From positions 1 through 41,455 of the forward strand of contig JAFSJE010000084.1 of the NCBI GenBank assembly GCA_017439425.1: a stretch of DNA of 41,455 nt, read 5' to 3'. The position numbers and the translations under genes were made by a program. The notes beneath the pieces were generated by a model, which saw nothing but the letters and a program-made list of their open reading frames with translations, did not search any database and had not been told where the DNA came from. Positions within the stretch are counted from its first letter, which is position 1. Every line of letters begins with the position of its first letter. Below, one piece after another: positions 7,248-14,064 of the stretch. This stretch comes from Oscillospiraceae bacterium. GTDB lineage: Bacteria; Bacillota; Clostridia; Oscillospirales; Oscillospiraceae.

Positions 7248-7747
7248 TTTTCCTCACCGTCCGCGCCGACGCGGCTCAAAAGCAGCGTCACGTTCTTGTC
7301 GTTATCCTCCATGCGCGACGAGAGAAACGCGTCGCAGAGCTTAAAAGCAATGGCGAAAACAAGCCCCCAGAAGGTGCTCGTAAGCGCCGCAAAGAAATTC
7401 TGCTGCATATCCGCCATATTTGCAACCATCGGAAGAAGCGAAATGACCGTTCCGAGAATACCCATCAGCGGAAAAATCGCGGTCACGTTCGTGAAAATCG
7501 CGTATAAGCTCTCGGTCTCCTCGCGCATGCGCACAAATTCCTCGACGGCGAAGGTCTGTGCCGGAGTTTTGATCGTACCGCCCTCCATGGGCTGCACCGG
7601 GAGAAAAATTACGAGCCGCAGGCGCTTATATAGCTTCATCGCGCGGCGCCGCGTTTCGAGAAAAAGCCACACGTTAACCGCGGCGGCAATGAAAATCAGA
7701 AGATCGTAGCCGATGAGGTTGCGAAGAATTACCCCGATTACCGACAT
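7244..7747 (-). CDS. MotA/TolQ/ExbB-family proton channel protein
   Basis: 167 aa, start ATG at 7747 after AAAGGAGAT. Three membrane segments are visible (about 8-28, 88-110, 122-146). The second and third carry the family motif: FPLMGILGTVISLLPM, then ALTSTFWGLVFAIAFK. It lacks the large extra domains of flagellar MotA and resembles ExbB/TolQ. It heads a three-gene operon with an ExbD-like and a second ExbD-like protein. ExbB/ExbD normally energise outer-membrane transport in Gram-negatives; here the other genes point to a Gram-positive spore-former. Confidence 0.82.
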   Translation of the reverse strand: MSVIGVILRNLIGYDLLIFIAAAVNVWLFLETRRRAMKLYKRLRLVIFLPVQPMEGGTIKTPAQTFAVEEFVRMREETESLYAIFTNVTAIFPLMGILGTVISLLPMVANMADMQQNFFAALTSTFWGLVFAIAFKLCDAFLSSRMEDNDKNVTLLLSRVGADGEEK

Positions 7748-7776
7748 TTTCCCATCTCCTTTGCTATTTTAATCAG

Positions 7777-7805
7777 ATTATATACCACTTTCACGCCTTA
7801 GGCAA
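7777..7805 (-). promoter_or_regulatory. Promoter for the ExbB/ExbD-like operon
   Basis: On the minus strand, TTGCCT (7805-7800), a 17-nt spacer, TATAAT (7782-7777). It is divergent from the Hsp20 promoter. Confidence 0.6.
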
Positions 7806-7845
7806 CTGTATATATTATCGGCTTAACAAAAAGTTCACAGAAAAA

Positions 7846-7872
7846 TTAGCACTCTCCTCTTGACAGTGCTAA
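7846..7872. promoter_or_regulatory. CIRCE operator (HrcA binding site)
   Basis: TTAGCACTC, 9 nt, CAGTGCTAA. This matches the CIRCE consensus TTAGCACTC-N9-GAGTGCTAA in 17 of 18 arm positions. It overlaps the -35 box of the Hsp20 promoter, the position expected for repression by HrcA. Confidence 0.9.
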
Positions 7873-7888
7873 CTTTTGGTGCTATAAC
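7860..7888 (+). promoter_or_regulatory. Sigma-A promoter of hsp20
   Basis: TTGACA (7860-7865), a 17-nt spacer, TATAAC (7883-7888). The -35 box lies within the right half of the CIRCE operator. The leader to the ATG is about 85 nt. Confidence 0.8.
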
Positions 7889-7979
7889 ATAATCGAACAA
7901 AGGAACAGAGATCACTCGAAAGAGCGAAAGCCCTCCTTCCCAAATTCAAATAGTATTTATTTGATTGGAGGATTTCAAA

Positions 7980-8429
7980 ATGTTAGTACCAAGATTTTTC
8001 GGTGAAGATTTGTTCGATGAGCTTATGAGCTTTCCTACAGCGCGTGATTTCGGCAGCATCGACCGCGAGCTCTACGGCAAGCGCGCCAGCCAGCTTATGA
8101 AGACCGACGTCCACGAGCACGAGGACGGATACGAGGTCGACATTGACCTGCCCGGCTTCAAGAAGGATGAGATTAACCTCAGTCTTGAAAACGGCTACCT
8201 CACAGTTTCCGCAGCAAAAGGTCTTGATAAGGACGAGACCAATAATAAGGGCAAGCTTATCCGTCAGGAGCGCTACGCCGGCGCAATGAGCCGCAGCTTC
8301 TATGTCGGCGAGGCTCTTACAGAGGAGGACGTCAAGGCTAAGTTTGAGGACGGCGTTCTGAAGCTCAGTGTTCCGAAGAAGGACGCTAAAAAGCTCCCCG
8401 AGAAAAAGGTCATAATGATCGAAGGCTGA
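7980..8429 (+). CDS. Small heat-shock protein, Hsp20/alpha-crystallin family
   Basis: 149 aa. The start is the ATG at 7980, 7 nt after GGAGGA (7967-7972). An alpha-crystallin domain spans about 40-135, with DVHEHEDGYEVDIDLPGFKKDEINLSLENGYLTVSA and the closing FEDGVLKLSVPKKD (the G-V-L motif). The C-terminal tail is short, PEKKVIMIEG; the I-x-I-type motif used for oligomer assembly is approximated by IMI. It is an ATP-independent chaperone. The CIRCE/HrcA site over its promoter puts it under class I heat-shock control. Monocistronic, with a strong terminator. Confidence 0.95.
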   Translation: MLVPRFFGEDLFDELMSFPTARDFGSIDRELYGKRASQLMKTDVHEHEDGYEVDIDLPGFKKDEINLSLENGYLTVSAAKGLDKDETNNKGKLIRQERYAGAMSRSFYVGEALTEEDVKAKFEDGVLKLSVPKKDAKKLPEKKVIMIEG

Positions 8430-8442
8430 ACTATAAAACAGC

Positions 8443-8475
8443 AGGCACCGCTCGTCTTGAGCGGTGCCTTTTTTT
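8443..8475 (+). terminator. Intrinsic terminator of hsp20
   Basis: 11-bp stem AGGCACCGCTC (8443-8453) / GAGCGGTGCCT (8459-8469), loop GTCTT, followed by a run of seven T. Confidence 0.9.
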
Positions 8476-8487
8476 ATTGCTTATTTA

Positions 8488-9450
8488 TCAGTCGTGGACG
8501 TGATCTGTGGTCTTTTCCTTGCCCTTTGCGGCGTCGGTAACGGACTCTGCCAGACCCTTTGCAAGTCCCGCGATGCCCTGGATCTCGGAGGGGATAATGA
8601 TCTTTGTCGCCTGACCGTCAGCGGCGGCGGCGAACGCCTCAAGGCTCTTGAGCTCAACTATCTGCGCCTCGGTAAGTCCGGCATCCTTGAGCATCTTTAC
8701 GCCCTCGGCCTCGGCGCGCTTGATGGTGATCATACCCTGAGCCTCCGCCTCCTTATGGAGTCTGATGCTCTCGGCGTGACCCTCAGCCTCGCGAACCATC
8801 TGAATTTTCTGAGCCTCTGCGCGGAGAATGGCGCTTTCCTTCTCTCCCTCAGCGGTAAGGATTGCGGACTTCTTTTCACCTTCAGCGCGGAGGATCGCTT
8901 CTCTGCGCTCGCGCTCCGCCTTCATCTGCTTCTCCATGGCGTTCTGGATTTCCTTGGGCGGCATGATATTCTTAAGCTCGACGCGATTTACCTTGATTCC
9001 CCACGGGTCGGTCGCCTCGTCAAGTATGGCGCGCATTTTGCTGTTTATAACATCGCGGCTTGTAAGAGTCTGGTCAAGCTCAAGCTCGCCGATGATGTTA
9101 CGGAGAGTCGTAGCGCTGAGATTTTCGATTGCGACTATGGGATTCTCAATTCCGTAGGTATAGAGCTTAGGATCAGTGATCTGATAATAGATAACGGTGT
9201 CGATCTGCATCGTTACGTTATCCTTCGTGATAACGGGCTGGGGCGGGAAATCCGCAACCTGCTCCTTGAGGCTTACGACCTTGGCGACGCGCTCGATGAA
9301 CGGCACCTTGACGTGGATACCCACGCCCCAGGTGGTGCTGTAAGCGCCGAGGCGCTCGATGACGTGCGCCGTTGCCTGCTGTACAACTCTGACATTGGCA
9401 ACAACTGCGGCTGCGACAATTAGAACTATTACTGCGACTACGAACGGCAT
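8488..9450 (-). CDS. SPFH/Band 7 (stomatin-like) membrane protein
   Basis: 320 aa, ATG at 9450 after AAAGGAGG. An N-terminal hydrophobic anchor (about 3-20), then the Band 7 domain (about 25-190) with VIERLGAYSTTWGVGIHVKVPFIERVAKVVSLKEQ and WGIKVNRVELKNIMPPKEIQ. A long alanine- and glutamate-rich coiled coil follows (about 175-250), then a C-terminal region ending TTDHVHD. Such proteins form oligomeric rings in membrane microdomains. The NfeD gene next to it is the usual partner of this subgroup. Confidence 0.93.
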   Translation of the reverse strand: MPFVVAVIVLIVAAAVVANVRVVQQATAHVIERLGAYSTTWGVGIHVKVPFIERVAKVVSLKEQVADFPPQPVITKDNVTMQIDTVIYYQITDPKLYTYGIENPIVAIENLSATTLRNIIGELELDQTLTSRDVINSKMRAILDEATDPWGIKVNRVELKNIMPPKEIQNAMEKQMKAERERREAILRAEGEKKSAILTAEGEKESAILRAEAQKIQMVREAEGHAESIRLHKEAEAQGMITIKRAEAEGVKMLKDAGLTEAQIVELKSLEAFAAAADGQATKIIIPSEIQGIAGLAKGLAESVTDAAKGKEKTTDHVHD

Positions 9451-9453
9451 TTT

Positions 9454-9885
9454 TCAGTCCTCCTTTATTTCTTCTACTATGAGCTTAACGCCCTCGATAG
9501 CGACGGGGCGAACATAGCTTCCCTTATTGAGAACAGCGCCCGATAGCGAGCGCGCAGTCCACGGCTTGCCATCCACTGTGACGGCGCCGGTGCCGAGCAC
9601 GTTATCCACGTTCTCGGTTACTACCGCTACCTTTCCGATGACAGTATCGGCGTTGGTTGCAACCTTGCGTGAATTAACCCTCGTCTTAACAAAGCGGCGC
9701 AAAGCGAGCATCATAGCGCCGGATACGGCAAGAAAAGCGCCGACCTGGATCCAGATATTCAGCCCGAGCCACGCGCACAGAAGCGCCGCGAGCGAGCCGA
9801 CAATGAACCAGACGCTTACAAGCGCAACCGTAAGCGCCTCAAGCACGCCGAAGAGCACGGCACAGCATAACCAGAAATATACCAT
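9454..9885 (-). CDS. NfeD family membrane protein
   Basis: 143 aa. The start is taken as the ATG at 9885, behind AGAGGTG; the frame is open 12 codons further without a better site. Membrane helices at about 5-50 (two or three), then a soluble OB-fold-like domain (about 75-140) with the NfeD pattern VIGKVAVVTENVDNVLGTGAVTVDGKPWTARS. It is the short NfeD form, without the ClpP-like protease domain. It lies 3 nt upstream of the SPFH gene; the pair is a conserved module in bacteria. Confidence 0.9.
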   Translation of the reverse strand: MVYFWLCCAVLFGVLEALTVALVSVWFIVGSLAALLCAWLGLNIWIQVGAFLAVSGAMMLALRRFVKTRVNSRKVATNADTVIGKVAVVTENVDNVLGTGAVTVDGKPWTARSLSGAVLNKGSYVRPVAIEGVKLIVEEIKED

Positions 9886-9957
9886 ACTGACACCTCTCTG
9901 CTTTTTTATCAAGTATAGCATATTTTGCGCGCCTTGTAAATAAAAATGACGTCAGTA

Positions 9958-10767
9958 TTACAGATAGAAAACCTGATGATCGACTTTTCTGAAGCGCGTA
10001 CGGTTGCGCTCCGCCCAGCAGCATTTCGAGGCTTCCTCTGAAGCAAAATAGAGGCTGTCGCCGGCTACGTCGGCTCCGTCGAGAGCAAGGCGTGCGGCAA
10101 GACAGGACTCCTCCGAGGGCGTTAGATAAACAGAGCCGTCGGAGATCGGCGTAAACTGAACGCCGAAGCGCGTATCGAACACTACCTTTTTTACGCTGTC
10201 GGGAAATTCATCGCTCTTTACGCGGTTTAGCACCACGTTCGCAACCGCGATCTTGCCCTCGAAGCTCTCTCCCCTCGCCTCGGCGTTGACTATGCGGCTC
10301 AGCCAGTAGAGATCGTCCTCAGTCCAGTCCGCCGGCTGTATCGGCTCTCCGGCGGCGGAAATTGTCAGCTTTCTTGCCTCATCGTCATATCTAAGCCCCG
10401 CCCCGAAGGCTTTAGCGATTGACGACGCCGGCATCATAACGCGGTTGCAGCGGAATATCACCCCGCTCGGGCAGTAGACGAGCCGCCCGTTTGCGGTAAT
10501 ATAGCGCTCCCCGACCTTTGCAGATACGCGCAGAGAGTCGGCATAGACCTCCATATTGCCGGTATACTCGTTGAAAACAACGCATTCTGCGCCGAGTGCG
10601 AGTGAGATTTCGGACGCCGGAACGTAAATCTCGCTTCCGAATAAAAAGCTCGCGCCGAAGCGGTCTGCACGCATCTCCCCTACCCATACCTCGACTGAAT
10701 CCGGCGCGGCGCCATAGACCGGTGAGGCAAGCGCTAAGCACAGTACAATACCCATTAGCTTTTGCAT
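9958..10767 (-). CDS. SleB-type cell wall hydrolase with copper amine oxidase-like N-terminal domain
   Basis: 269 aa, ATG at 10767 (a GTG 9 nt upstream lies in the terminator stem). Signal peptide about 1-20 (ending SPVYGAAP). Residues about 25-140 resemble the copper-amine-oxidase N-terminal beta domain found on many Clostridial surface proteins (GSEIYVPASEISLALGAE and RVMMPASSIAKAFGAGLRYDDEARKLTI). The C-terminal Hydrolase_2 domain starts WLSRIVNAEARGESFEGKIA, which holds the conserved Glu of the SleB active site, then NVVLNRVKSDEFP. SleB enzymes are lytic transglycosylases acting on spore cortex; vegetative homologues exist too. The gene begins directly behind a terminator hairpin (10768-10837). 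Confidence 0.88.
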   Translation of the reverse strand: MQKLMGIVLCLALASPVYGAAPDSVEVWVGEMRADRFGASFLFGSEIYVPASEISLALGAECVVFNEYTGNMEVYADSLRVSAKVGERYITANGRLVYCPSGVIFRCNRVMMPASSIAKAFGAGLRYDDEARKLTISAAGEPIQPADWTEDDLYWLSRIVNAEARGESFEGKIAVANVVLNRVKSDEFPDSVKKVVFDTRFGVQFTPISDGSVYLTPSEESCLAARLALDGADVAGDSLYFASEEASKCCWAERNRTRFRKVDHQVFYL

Positions 10768-10837
10768 AAAAAACACCCTTTCCGTAGGAATATGGCTATC
10801 GTTTCCATTTTTGCCATATTTTAAACCGGAAAGGGTG
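10768..10837 (-). terminator. Terminator or attenuator abutting the sleB-like start codon
   Basis: On the minus strand the outer stem CACCCTTTCCG (10837-10827) / CGGAAAGGGTG (10784-10774) is perfect over 11 bp, and the inner stem AATATGGC (10820-10813) / GCCATATT (10796-10789) over 8 bp. Six T follow directly, and the next three bases are the ATG of the sleB-like gene. The 3' arm contains GGAAAGGG, the only possible ribosome binding site for that ATG. It probably terminates prfB read-through, and may also control the hydrolase gene. Confidence 0.75.
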
Positions 10838-10858
10838 AAAATTTTGTAGAATGGCAGC

Positions 10859-10940
10859 TTACGCCTGAGCCTTCATCGTCAGATAGGCGTTGATGAATCC
10901 GTCGAGGTTGCCGTCCATTACTGCGGTGATATTGCCGTTT
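10859..10940 (-). repeat. Duplicate of the prfB 3' end (copy 1, distal)
   Basis: 82 bp repeating the last 26-27 codons and stop of prfB (GNITAVMDGNLDGFINAYLTMKAQA then TAA). It differs from the gene by a few bases, one of which changes Asp to Asn. It has no start codon or ribosome binding site and is not expected to be translated. Confidence 0.9.
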
Positions 10941-11033
10941 ATTCCACACAGCGCAGCTGTGTGAAATATTTTATTTTAATTTATGCGCGCCACAGGCGCG
11001 GGGCCGCTGACGCGCCCCTTTGAAAACGGCAGC
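10941..11033. repeat. Hairpin module between prfB tail copies 1 and 2
   Basis: 93 bp, nearly identical to 11116-11206. It contains CACACAGC/GCTGTGTG, an AT-rich spacer, GGCGCG/CGCGCC-type pairing, GGGGC..GCCCC, and ends CTTTGAAAACGGCA, which is inverted relative to the same 14 nt in prfB. Confidence 0.8.
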
Positions 11034-11115
11034 TTACGCCTGCGCCTTCATCGTCAGATAGGCGTTGATAAATCCGTCGAGGTCGCCGTCCATTACTGCG
11101 GTGATATTGCCGTTT
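11034..11115 (-). repeat. Duplicate of the prfB 3' end (copy 2)
   Basis: 82 bp encoding GNITAVMDGDLDGFINAYLTMKAQA and a stop, almost identical to 11207-11288. Period is 175 bp to copy 1 and 173 bp to the real gene end. Confidence 0.9.
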
Positions 11116-11206
11116 ATTCCACACAGCGCAGCTGTGTGAAATATTTTATTTTAATTTGCGCGCCACAGGCGCGGGGTCGCTGACGCGCCCCTTTGAAAAC
11201 GGCACC
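11116..11206. repeat. Hairpin module directly behind prfB
   Basis: 91 bp, second copy of the module at 10941-11033. Its last 14 nt (CTTTGAAAACGGCA, 11191-11204) form a perfect inverted repeat with 11281-11294 inside prfB, so the gene tail including the stop sits in the loop of a possible long hairpin. Confidence 0.8.
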
Positions 11207-12316
11207 TTACGCCTGCGCCTTCATCGTGAGATAGGCGTTGATGAATCCGTCGAGGTCACCGTCCATTACTGCGGTGATATTGCCGTTTTCAAAGCTCGTT
11301 CTGGTGTCCTTGACGAGCTGGTAGGGCATAAAGACGTAAGAGCGGATGGCGGAGCCGAAGTCGATCTTCATCTGAACGCCCTTGATGTCGCTGATCTTCT
11401 CAAGATGCTCGCGCTCCTTGATCTCGGCAAGGCGAGCCTTAAGCATTGTCATGCAGCTGTCACGGTTCTGGAACTGGCTGCGCTCGGTCTGGCACGATAC
11501 CACGATGCCGGTGGGCTTGTGGATAAGACGCACCGCTGAGGAGGTCTTATTGACCTTCTGTCCGCCGGCACCGGAGGAGCGGTAGACCTGCATTTCGATA
11601 TCCTCGTCGCGGATCTCGATCTCGCTGTCATCGGTGATCTCCGGCATTACCTCGACCGCCGCAAACGACGTCTGACGGCGGGAGTTCGCGTCGAACGGCG
11701 ATACGCGGACAAGGCGGTGTACGCCGTTTTCGCCCTTGAGATAACCGTAAGCGTTCTCGCCCTCGATCTTGATCGTTGCGCTCTTGATGCCCGCCTCATC
11801 GCCGTCCTGCCAGTCGAGGAGACTGTACTTGAAGCCGCGGCGCTCAGCCCAGCGGGTGTACATACGATAGAGCATACTTGCCCAGTCCTGTGCCTCTGTA
11901 CCGCCTGCACCGGGGTGGATTGAGAGAATGGCGTTGTTAGCGTCGTACTCTCCGGAGAGCATGGTGGAGAGATTCGCCTCCTCGAGCTCTGCGGAAAAAG
12001 CGTCGTAATCTGCCGTGAGCTCCTCAAGGATGCTGTCGTCGTCCTCCTCGATGCCCATTTCGCAGAGAGTCTGGAGGTCATCGTACTTGCCCTCGATCTT
12101 TTTGAAGCGGGCTATCTTGTTCTGAAGCTGCTTTATGCGCTGCTGAACCTTCTGCGAGCGCTGGATATCATTCCAGAAGCCGTCCTGCTCGGTCTCCGCG
12201 TTGAGCGTTGCAAGCTCGCTTTCGGCATCGTCAAGCTTCATCGCTGCACGAAGAGTTCTGAGCTGCGGCTCAAGGGCGCCGAGCTTCTGCTTATAATCCT
12301 CAAATTCGACTATCAT
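11207..12316 (-). CDS. prfB: Peptide chain release factor 2
   Basis: 369 aa. Recognises UGA/UAA stop codons and triggers peptide release on the ribosome. Stop-recognition tripeptide SPF at 206-208; GGQ catalytic motif at 251-253 in SSGAGGQKVNKTSSAVR. An N-terminal helical domain precedes (1-110). The frame is continuous from the ATG at 12316 (after AAAGGAG), so there is no programmed +1 frameshift of the kind E. coli uses. The last 82 bp are repeated twice downstream with hairpin modules between. Confidence 0.97.
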   Translation of the reverse strand: MIVEFEDYKQKLGALEPQLRTLRAAMKLDDAESELATLNAETEQDGFWNDIQRSQKVQQRIKQLQNKIARFKKIEGKYDDLQTLCEMGIEEDDDSILEELTADYDAFSAELEEANLSTMLSGEYDANNAILSIHPGAGGTEAQDWASMLYRMYTRWAERRGFKYSLLDWQDGDEAGIKSATIKIEGENAYGYLKGENGVHRLVRVSPFDANSRRQTSFAAVEVMPEITDDSEIEIRDEDIEMQVYRSSGAGGQKVNKTSSAVRLIHKPTGIVVSCQTERSQFQNRDSCMTMLKARLAEIKEREHLEKISDIKGVQMKIDFGSAIRSYVFMPYQLVKDTRTSFENGNITAVMDGDLDGFINAYLTMKAQA

Positions 12317-12330
12317 TCGTTACTACTCCT

Positions 12331-12402
12331 TTATCGTTCGCTCGGGCCGTCGTACGGCTCCGTGAATATGAGATCGTCAATGTCGGGTATCTCAGGCTCC
12401 AC
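12331..12402 (-). CDS. Possible 23-residue acidic leader peptide upstream of prfB
   Basis: GTG at 12402, preceded by AAAGGGAG, opens a 23-codon frame rich in Asp, Glu and Pro (begins MEPEIPDIDDLIF) ending in TAA. The stop overlaps the AAAGGAG that serves prfB, 15 nt before its ATG, so translational coupling is possible. An alternative ATG one base downstream (12401) opens a different frame. There is no recognised family. It could equally be untranslated spacer. Confidence 0.3.
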   Translation of the reverse strand: MEPEIPDIDDLIFTEPYDGPSER

Positions 12403-12429
12403 ATTTTCACTCCCTTTGCACAGAATACA

Positions 12430-13236
12430 TCATTCTATGCTGAGAGTCAGGGAAATTATCTCCGGATTATTGAAAAGCCTGTATTTCGGGCCACCTATGC
12501 CGCGGGAAACTACCGTTTCGGTCGCCTTCTCACGGTAAACGCCGCTCGTGTACTCCGGGAACCATTGCTGTCCCGGCGCGTAGAGTCCGTCGGTGAACGG
12601 CAGGCGCACCATACCGCCGTGGGCGTGGCCGCAGAGAACGCAGTCCACACCGAGGTCAGACCACATCGCAAGCCGGTCATGGCGGTGATAGAGCATCAGA
12701 ATAAATCTTCCGCCCTCCTTTGCCCTTATCTTCTCAACGGTTTCAGCGCACGTCGGCTGATCTGCCGGCCCGTTCGGATCGTCACACCCCGCGATAACTA
12801 TGCCGCGAAAGACAACGTAATCATTCCGCAGCACCGTTCCGCCCGCCTCGCTCACGGCTCTGAAAAGTCCGCGCGGGTCGCTCGAAGCCCACTCGTGGTT
12901 GCCGGGAACGTAATACACCGGCGCGACGCGTGACAGCTCACCGACCGCCATCGAGATGTAATCCCGCTCGGCGTCAAAGTTTTCTTTATCTCCGTCCACA
13001 ATATCGCCGGTTATCGCGATAATGTCCGGCTCCGCCTCCCGAACCTGCCTCAGAAGTGAATCTGACCACTCTCCGTGAAGATCCGTGAGGTGTACTATGC
13101 GCAGTCCGTTTGCCTCAGGCGGGAGGTTTCGGCTAGCGATCGAAAAGGACTCCGTGACGATGCGGAAGTTTGAATCGAGCCAAAGCGCGCCAAGGACCGC
13201 TATTAAAATAAGGGTAAAAGCCAAGAATCTTTTCAT
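12430..13236 (-). CDS. Membrane-anchored calcineurin-like metallophosphoesterase (YkuE-like)
   Basis: 268 aa, start at ATG 13236. N-terminal membrane helix (about 4-20). The phosphoesterase motifs are complete: HLTDLHG, TGDIVDGD, PGNHEW, YHRHDR and GHAHGG, which together bind two metal ions. The family includes B. subtilis YkuE and UDP-diacylglucosamine hydrolase-like enzymes; the substrate cannot be read from sequence. No clear ribosome binding site precedes the start, and the best promoter leaves almost no leader, so translation may be leaderless. Confidence 0.88.
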   Translation of the reverse strand: MKRFLAFTLILIAVLGALWLDSNFRIVTESFSIASRNLPPEANGLRIVHLTDLHGEWSDSLLRQVREAEPDIIAITGDIVDGDKENFDAERDYISMAVGELSRVAPVYYVPGNHEWASSDPRGLFRAVSEAGGTVLRNDYVVFRGIVIAGCDDPNGPADQPTCAETVEKIRAKEGGRFILMLYHRHDRLAMWSDLGVDCVLCGHAHGGMVRLPFTDGLYAPGQQWFPEYTSGVYREKATETVVSRGIGGPKYRLFNNPEIISLTLSIE

Positions 13237-13245
13237 AGTTATATG

Positions 13246-13274
13246 ATAATAACACACTTTTTGCAAGTCTGCAA
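13246..13274 (-). promoter_or_regulatory. Candidate promoter for the metallophosphoesterase gene
   Basis: On the minus strand, TTGCAG (13274-13269), 17 nt, TATTAT (13251-13246). The predicted start is within a few bases of the ATG at 13236, implying a very short or absent leader. Confidence 0.4.
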
Positions 13275-13281
13275 GTTTCTC

Positions 13282-13310
13282 TTTACTTTATGCAAAAATT
13301 TAGTTATAAT
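13282..13310 (+). promoter_or_regulatory. Promoter of the first rubrerythrin gene
   Basis: TTTACT (13282-13287), 17 nt, TATAAT (13305-13310), about 48 nt upstream of the ATG at 13358. Confidence 0.6.
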
Positions 13311-13357
13311 GAATGATACAAGCACTAAATATAAATTTCTTTATGGAGGTATTAGAT

Positions 13358-13954
13358 ATGAAAAAGTGGGTATGTTCCGTATGCGGCTACGTTGCAGAGG
13401 GCGCTGAGGCTCCCGAGCGCTGCCCCATCTGCAAGGCCCCGGCTTCCAAGTTCGTTGAGCAGGTCGAAACAAGCGAGGTAAAGTTCGCCTGCGAGCACGC
13501 TTACGGCGTATATGACAAGACCGTCAAGAATAATCCCGACGTTTCCGACGCTGACAAGCAGTACATCCTCGAGTCCTTAAAGAGCATGTTCCAGGGTGAG
13601 ACCGCCGAGGTCGGCCTTTATCTCTGCATGGCCCGCATCGCTATCCGTGAGGGCTATCCCGAGATCGGCGCTTACTGGGAGAAGGCAGCCTGGGAAGAGG
13701 CTGAGCACGCCGCTATGTTCGCTGAGCTTCTCGGCACCGAGATTGAGCCGAACATGACCGATTCCACCAAGGCTAACCTCGCATGGCGCGCTGTCGCTGA
13801 GCACGGCGCAACTCAGGGCCGTCAGGATCTCGCCGCCTGCGCGAAGAAGAACAACCTCGACGCAATCCACGACGCCGTTCATGAGATCGGCCGCGACGAG
13901 GCGCGGCACGGCAGAGCCTTCAAGGGTCTGCTTGACAGATACTTCGGCAAATAA
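13358..13954 (+). CDS. Reverse-type rubrerythrin (rubredoxin domain N-terminal)
   Basis: 198 aa, ATG at 13358 after GGAGG. The N-terminal rubredoxin-like domain has CSVCGYVAEG and CPICKAP (four Cys for one iron). A ferritin-like di-iron domain follows (about 50-195) with the helical Glu/His motifs EVGLYLCMARIA, WEEAEHAAMFAE and HEIGRDEARHGRAF. This domain order is the reverse of classical rubrerythrin and is known from Clostridia, where such proteins reduce hydrogen peroxide and support oxygen tolerance. Monocistronic, with promoter and terminator visible. A second rubrerythrin of classical order is at 30271-30813. Confidence 0.95.
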   Translation: MKKWVCSVCGYVAEGAEAPERCPICKAPASKFVEQVETSEVKFACEHAYGVYDKTVKNNPDVSDADKQYILESLKSMFQGETAEVGLYLCMARIAIREGYPEIGAYWEKAAWEEAEHAAMFAELLGTEIEPNMTDSTKANLAWRAVAEHGATQGRQDLAACAKKNNLDAIHDAVHEIGRDEARHGRAFKGLLDRYFGK

Positions 13955-13972
13955 TTTTAGTCTTTTCAACCC

Positions 13973-14001
13973 GGGAGCGGAGCATTCCGCTCCCTTTTTT
14001 A
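13973..14001 (+). terminator. Intrinsic terminator of the rubrerythrin gene
   Basis: GGGAGCGGA (13973-13981) / TCCGCTCCC (13986-13994), 4-nt loop, then six T. Confidence 0.9.
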
Positions 14002-14017
14002 TTTACATTATCTTAAC

Positions 14018-14046
14018 TTGTAAACAGCGCCGATTTGTGGTATAGT
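14018..14046 (+). promoter_or_regulatory. Promoter of the tagA-like operon
   Basis: TTGTAA (14018-14023), 17 nt, TATAGT (14041-14046). The predicted transcription start near 14053 leaves only about 12 nt before the ATG at 14065. Confidence 0.6.
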
Positions 14047-14064
14047 TAACGTGTATTATTATGA

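Noticed and set aside
10983-11183. Short open frames in the prfB tail repeats (such as MRATGAGPLTRPFENG)
   Set aside because: They run antisense to the duplicated gene tail through hairpin modules and have no ribosome binding site.
11207-12402. Programmed +1 frameshift in prfB
   Set aside because: The gene is continuous from ATG with full family length, and no CTTTGAC-type slip site occurs near the start.
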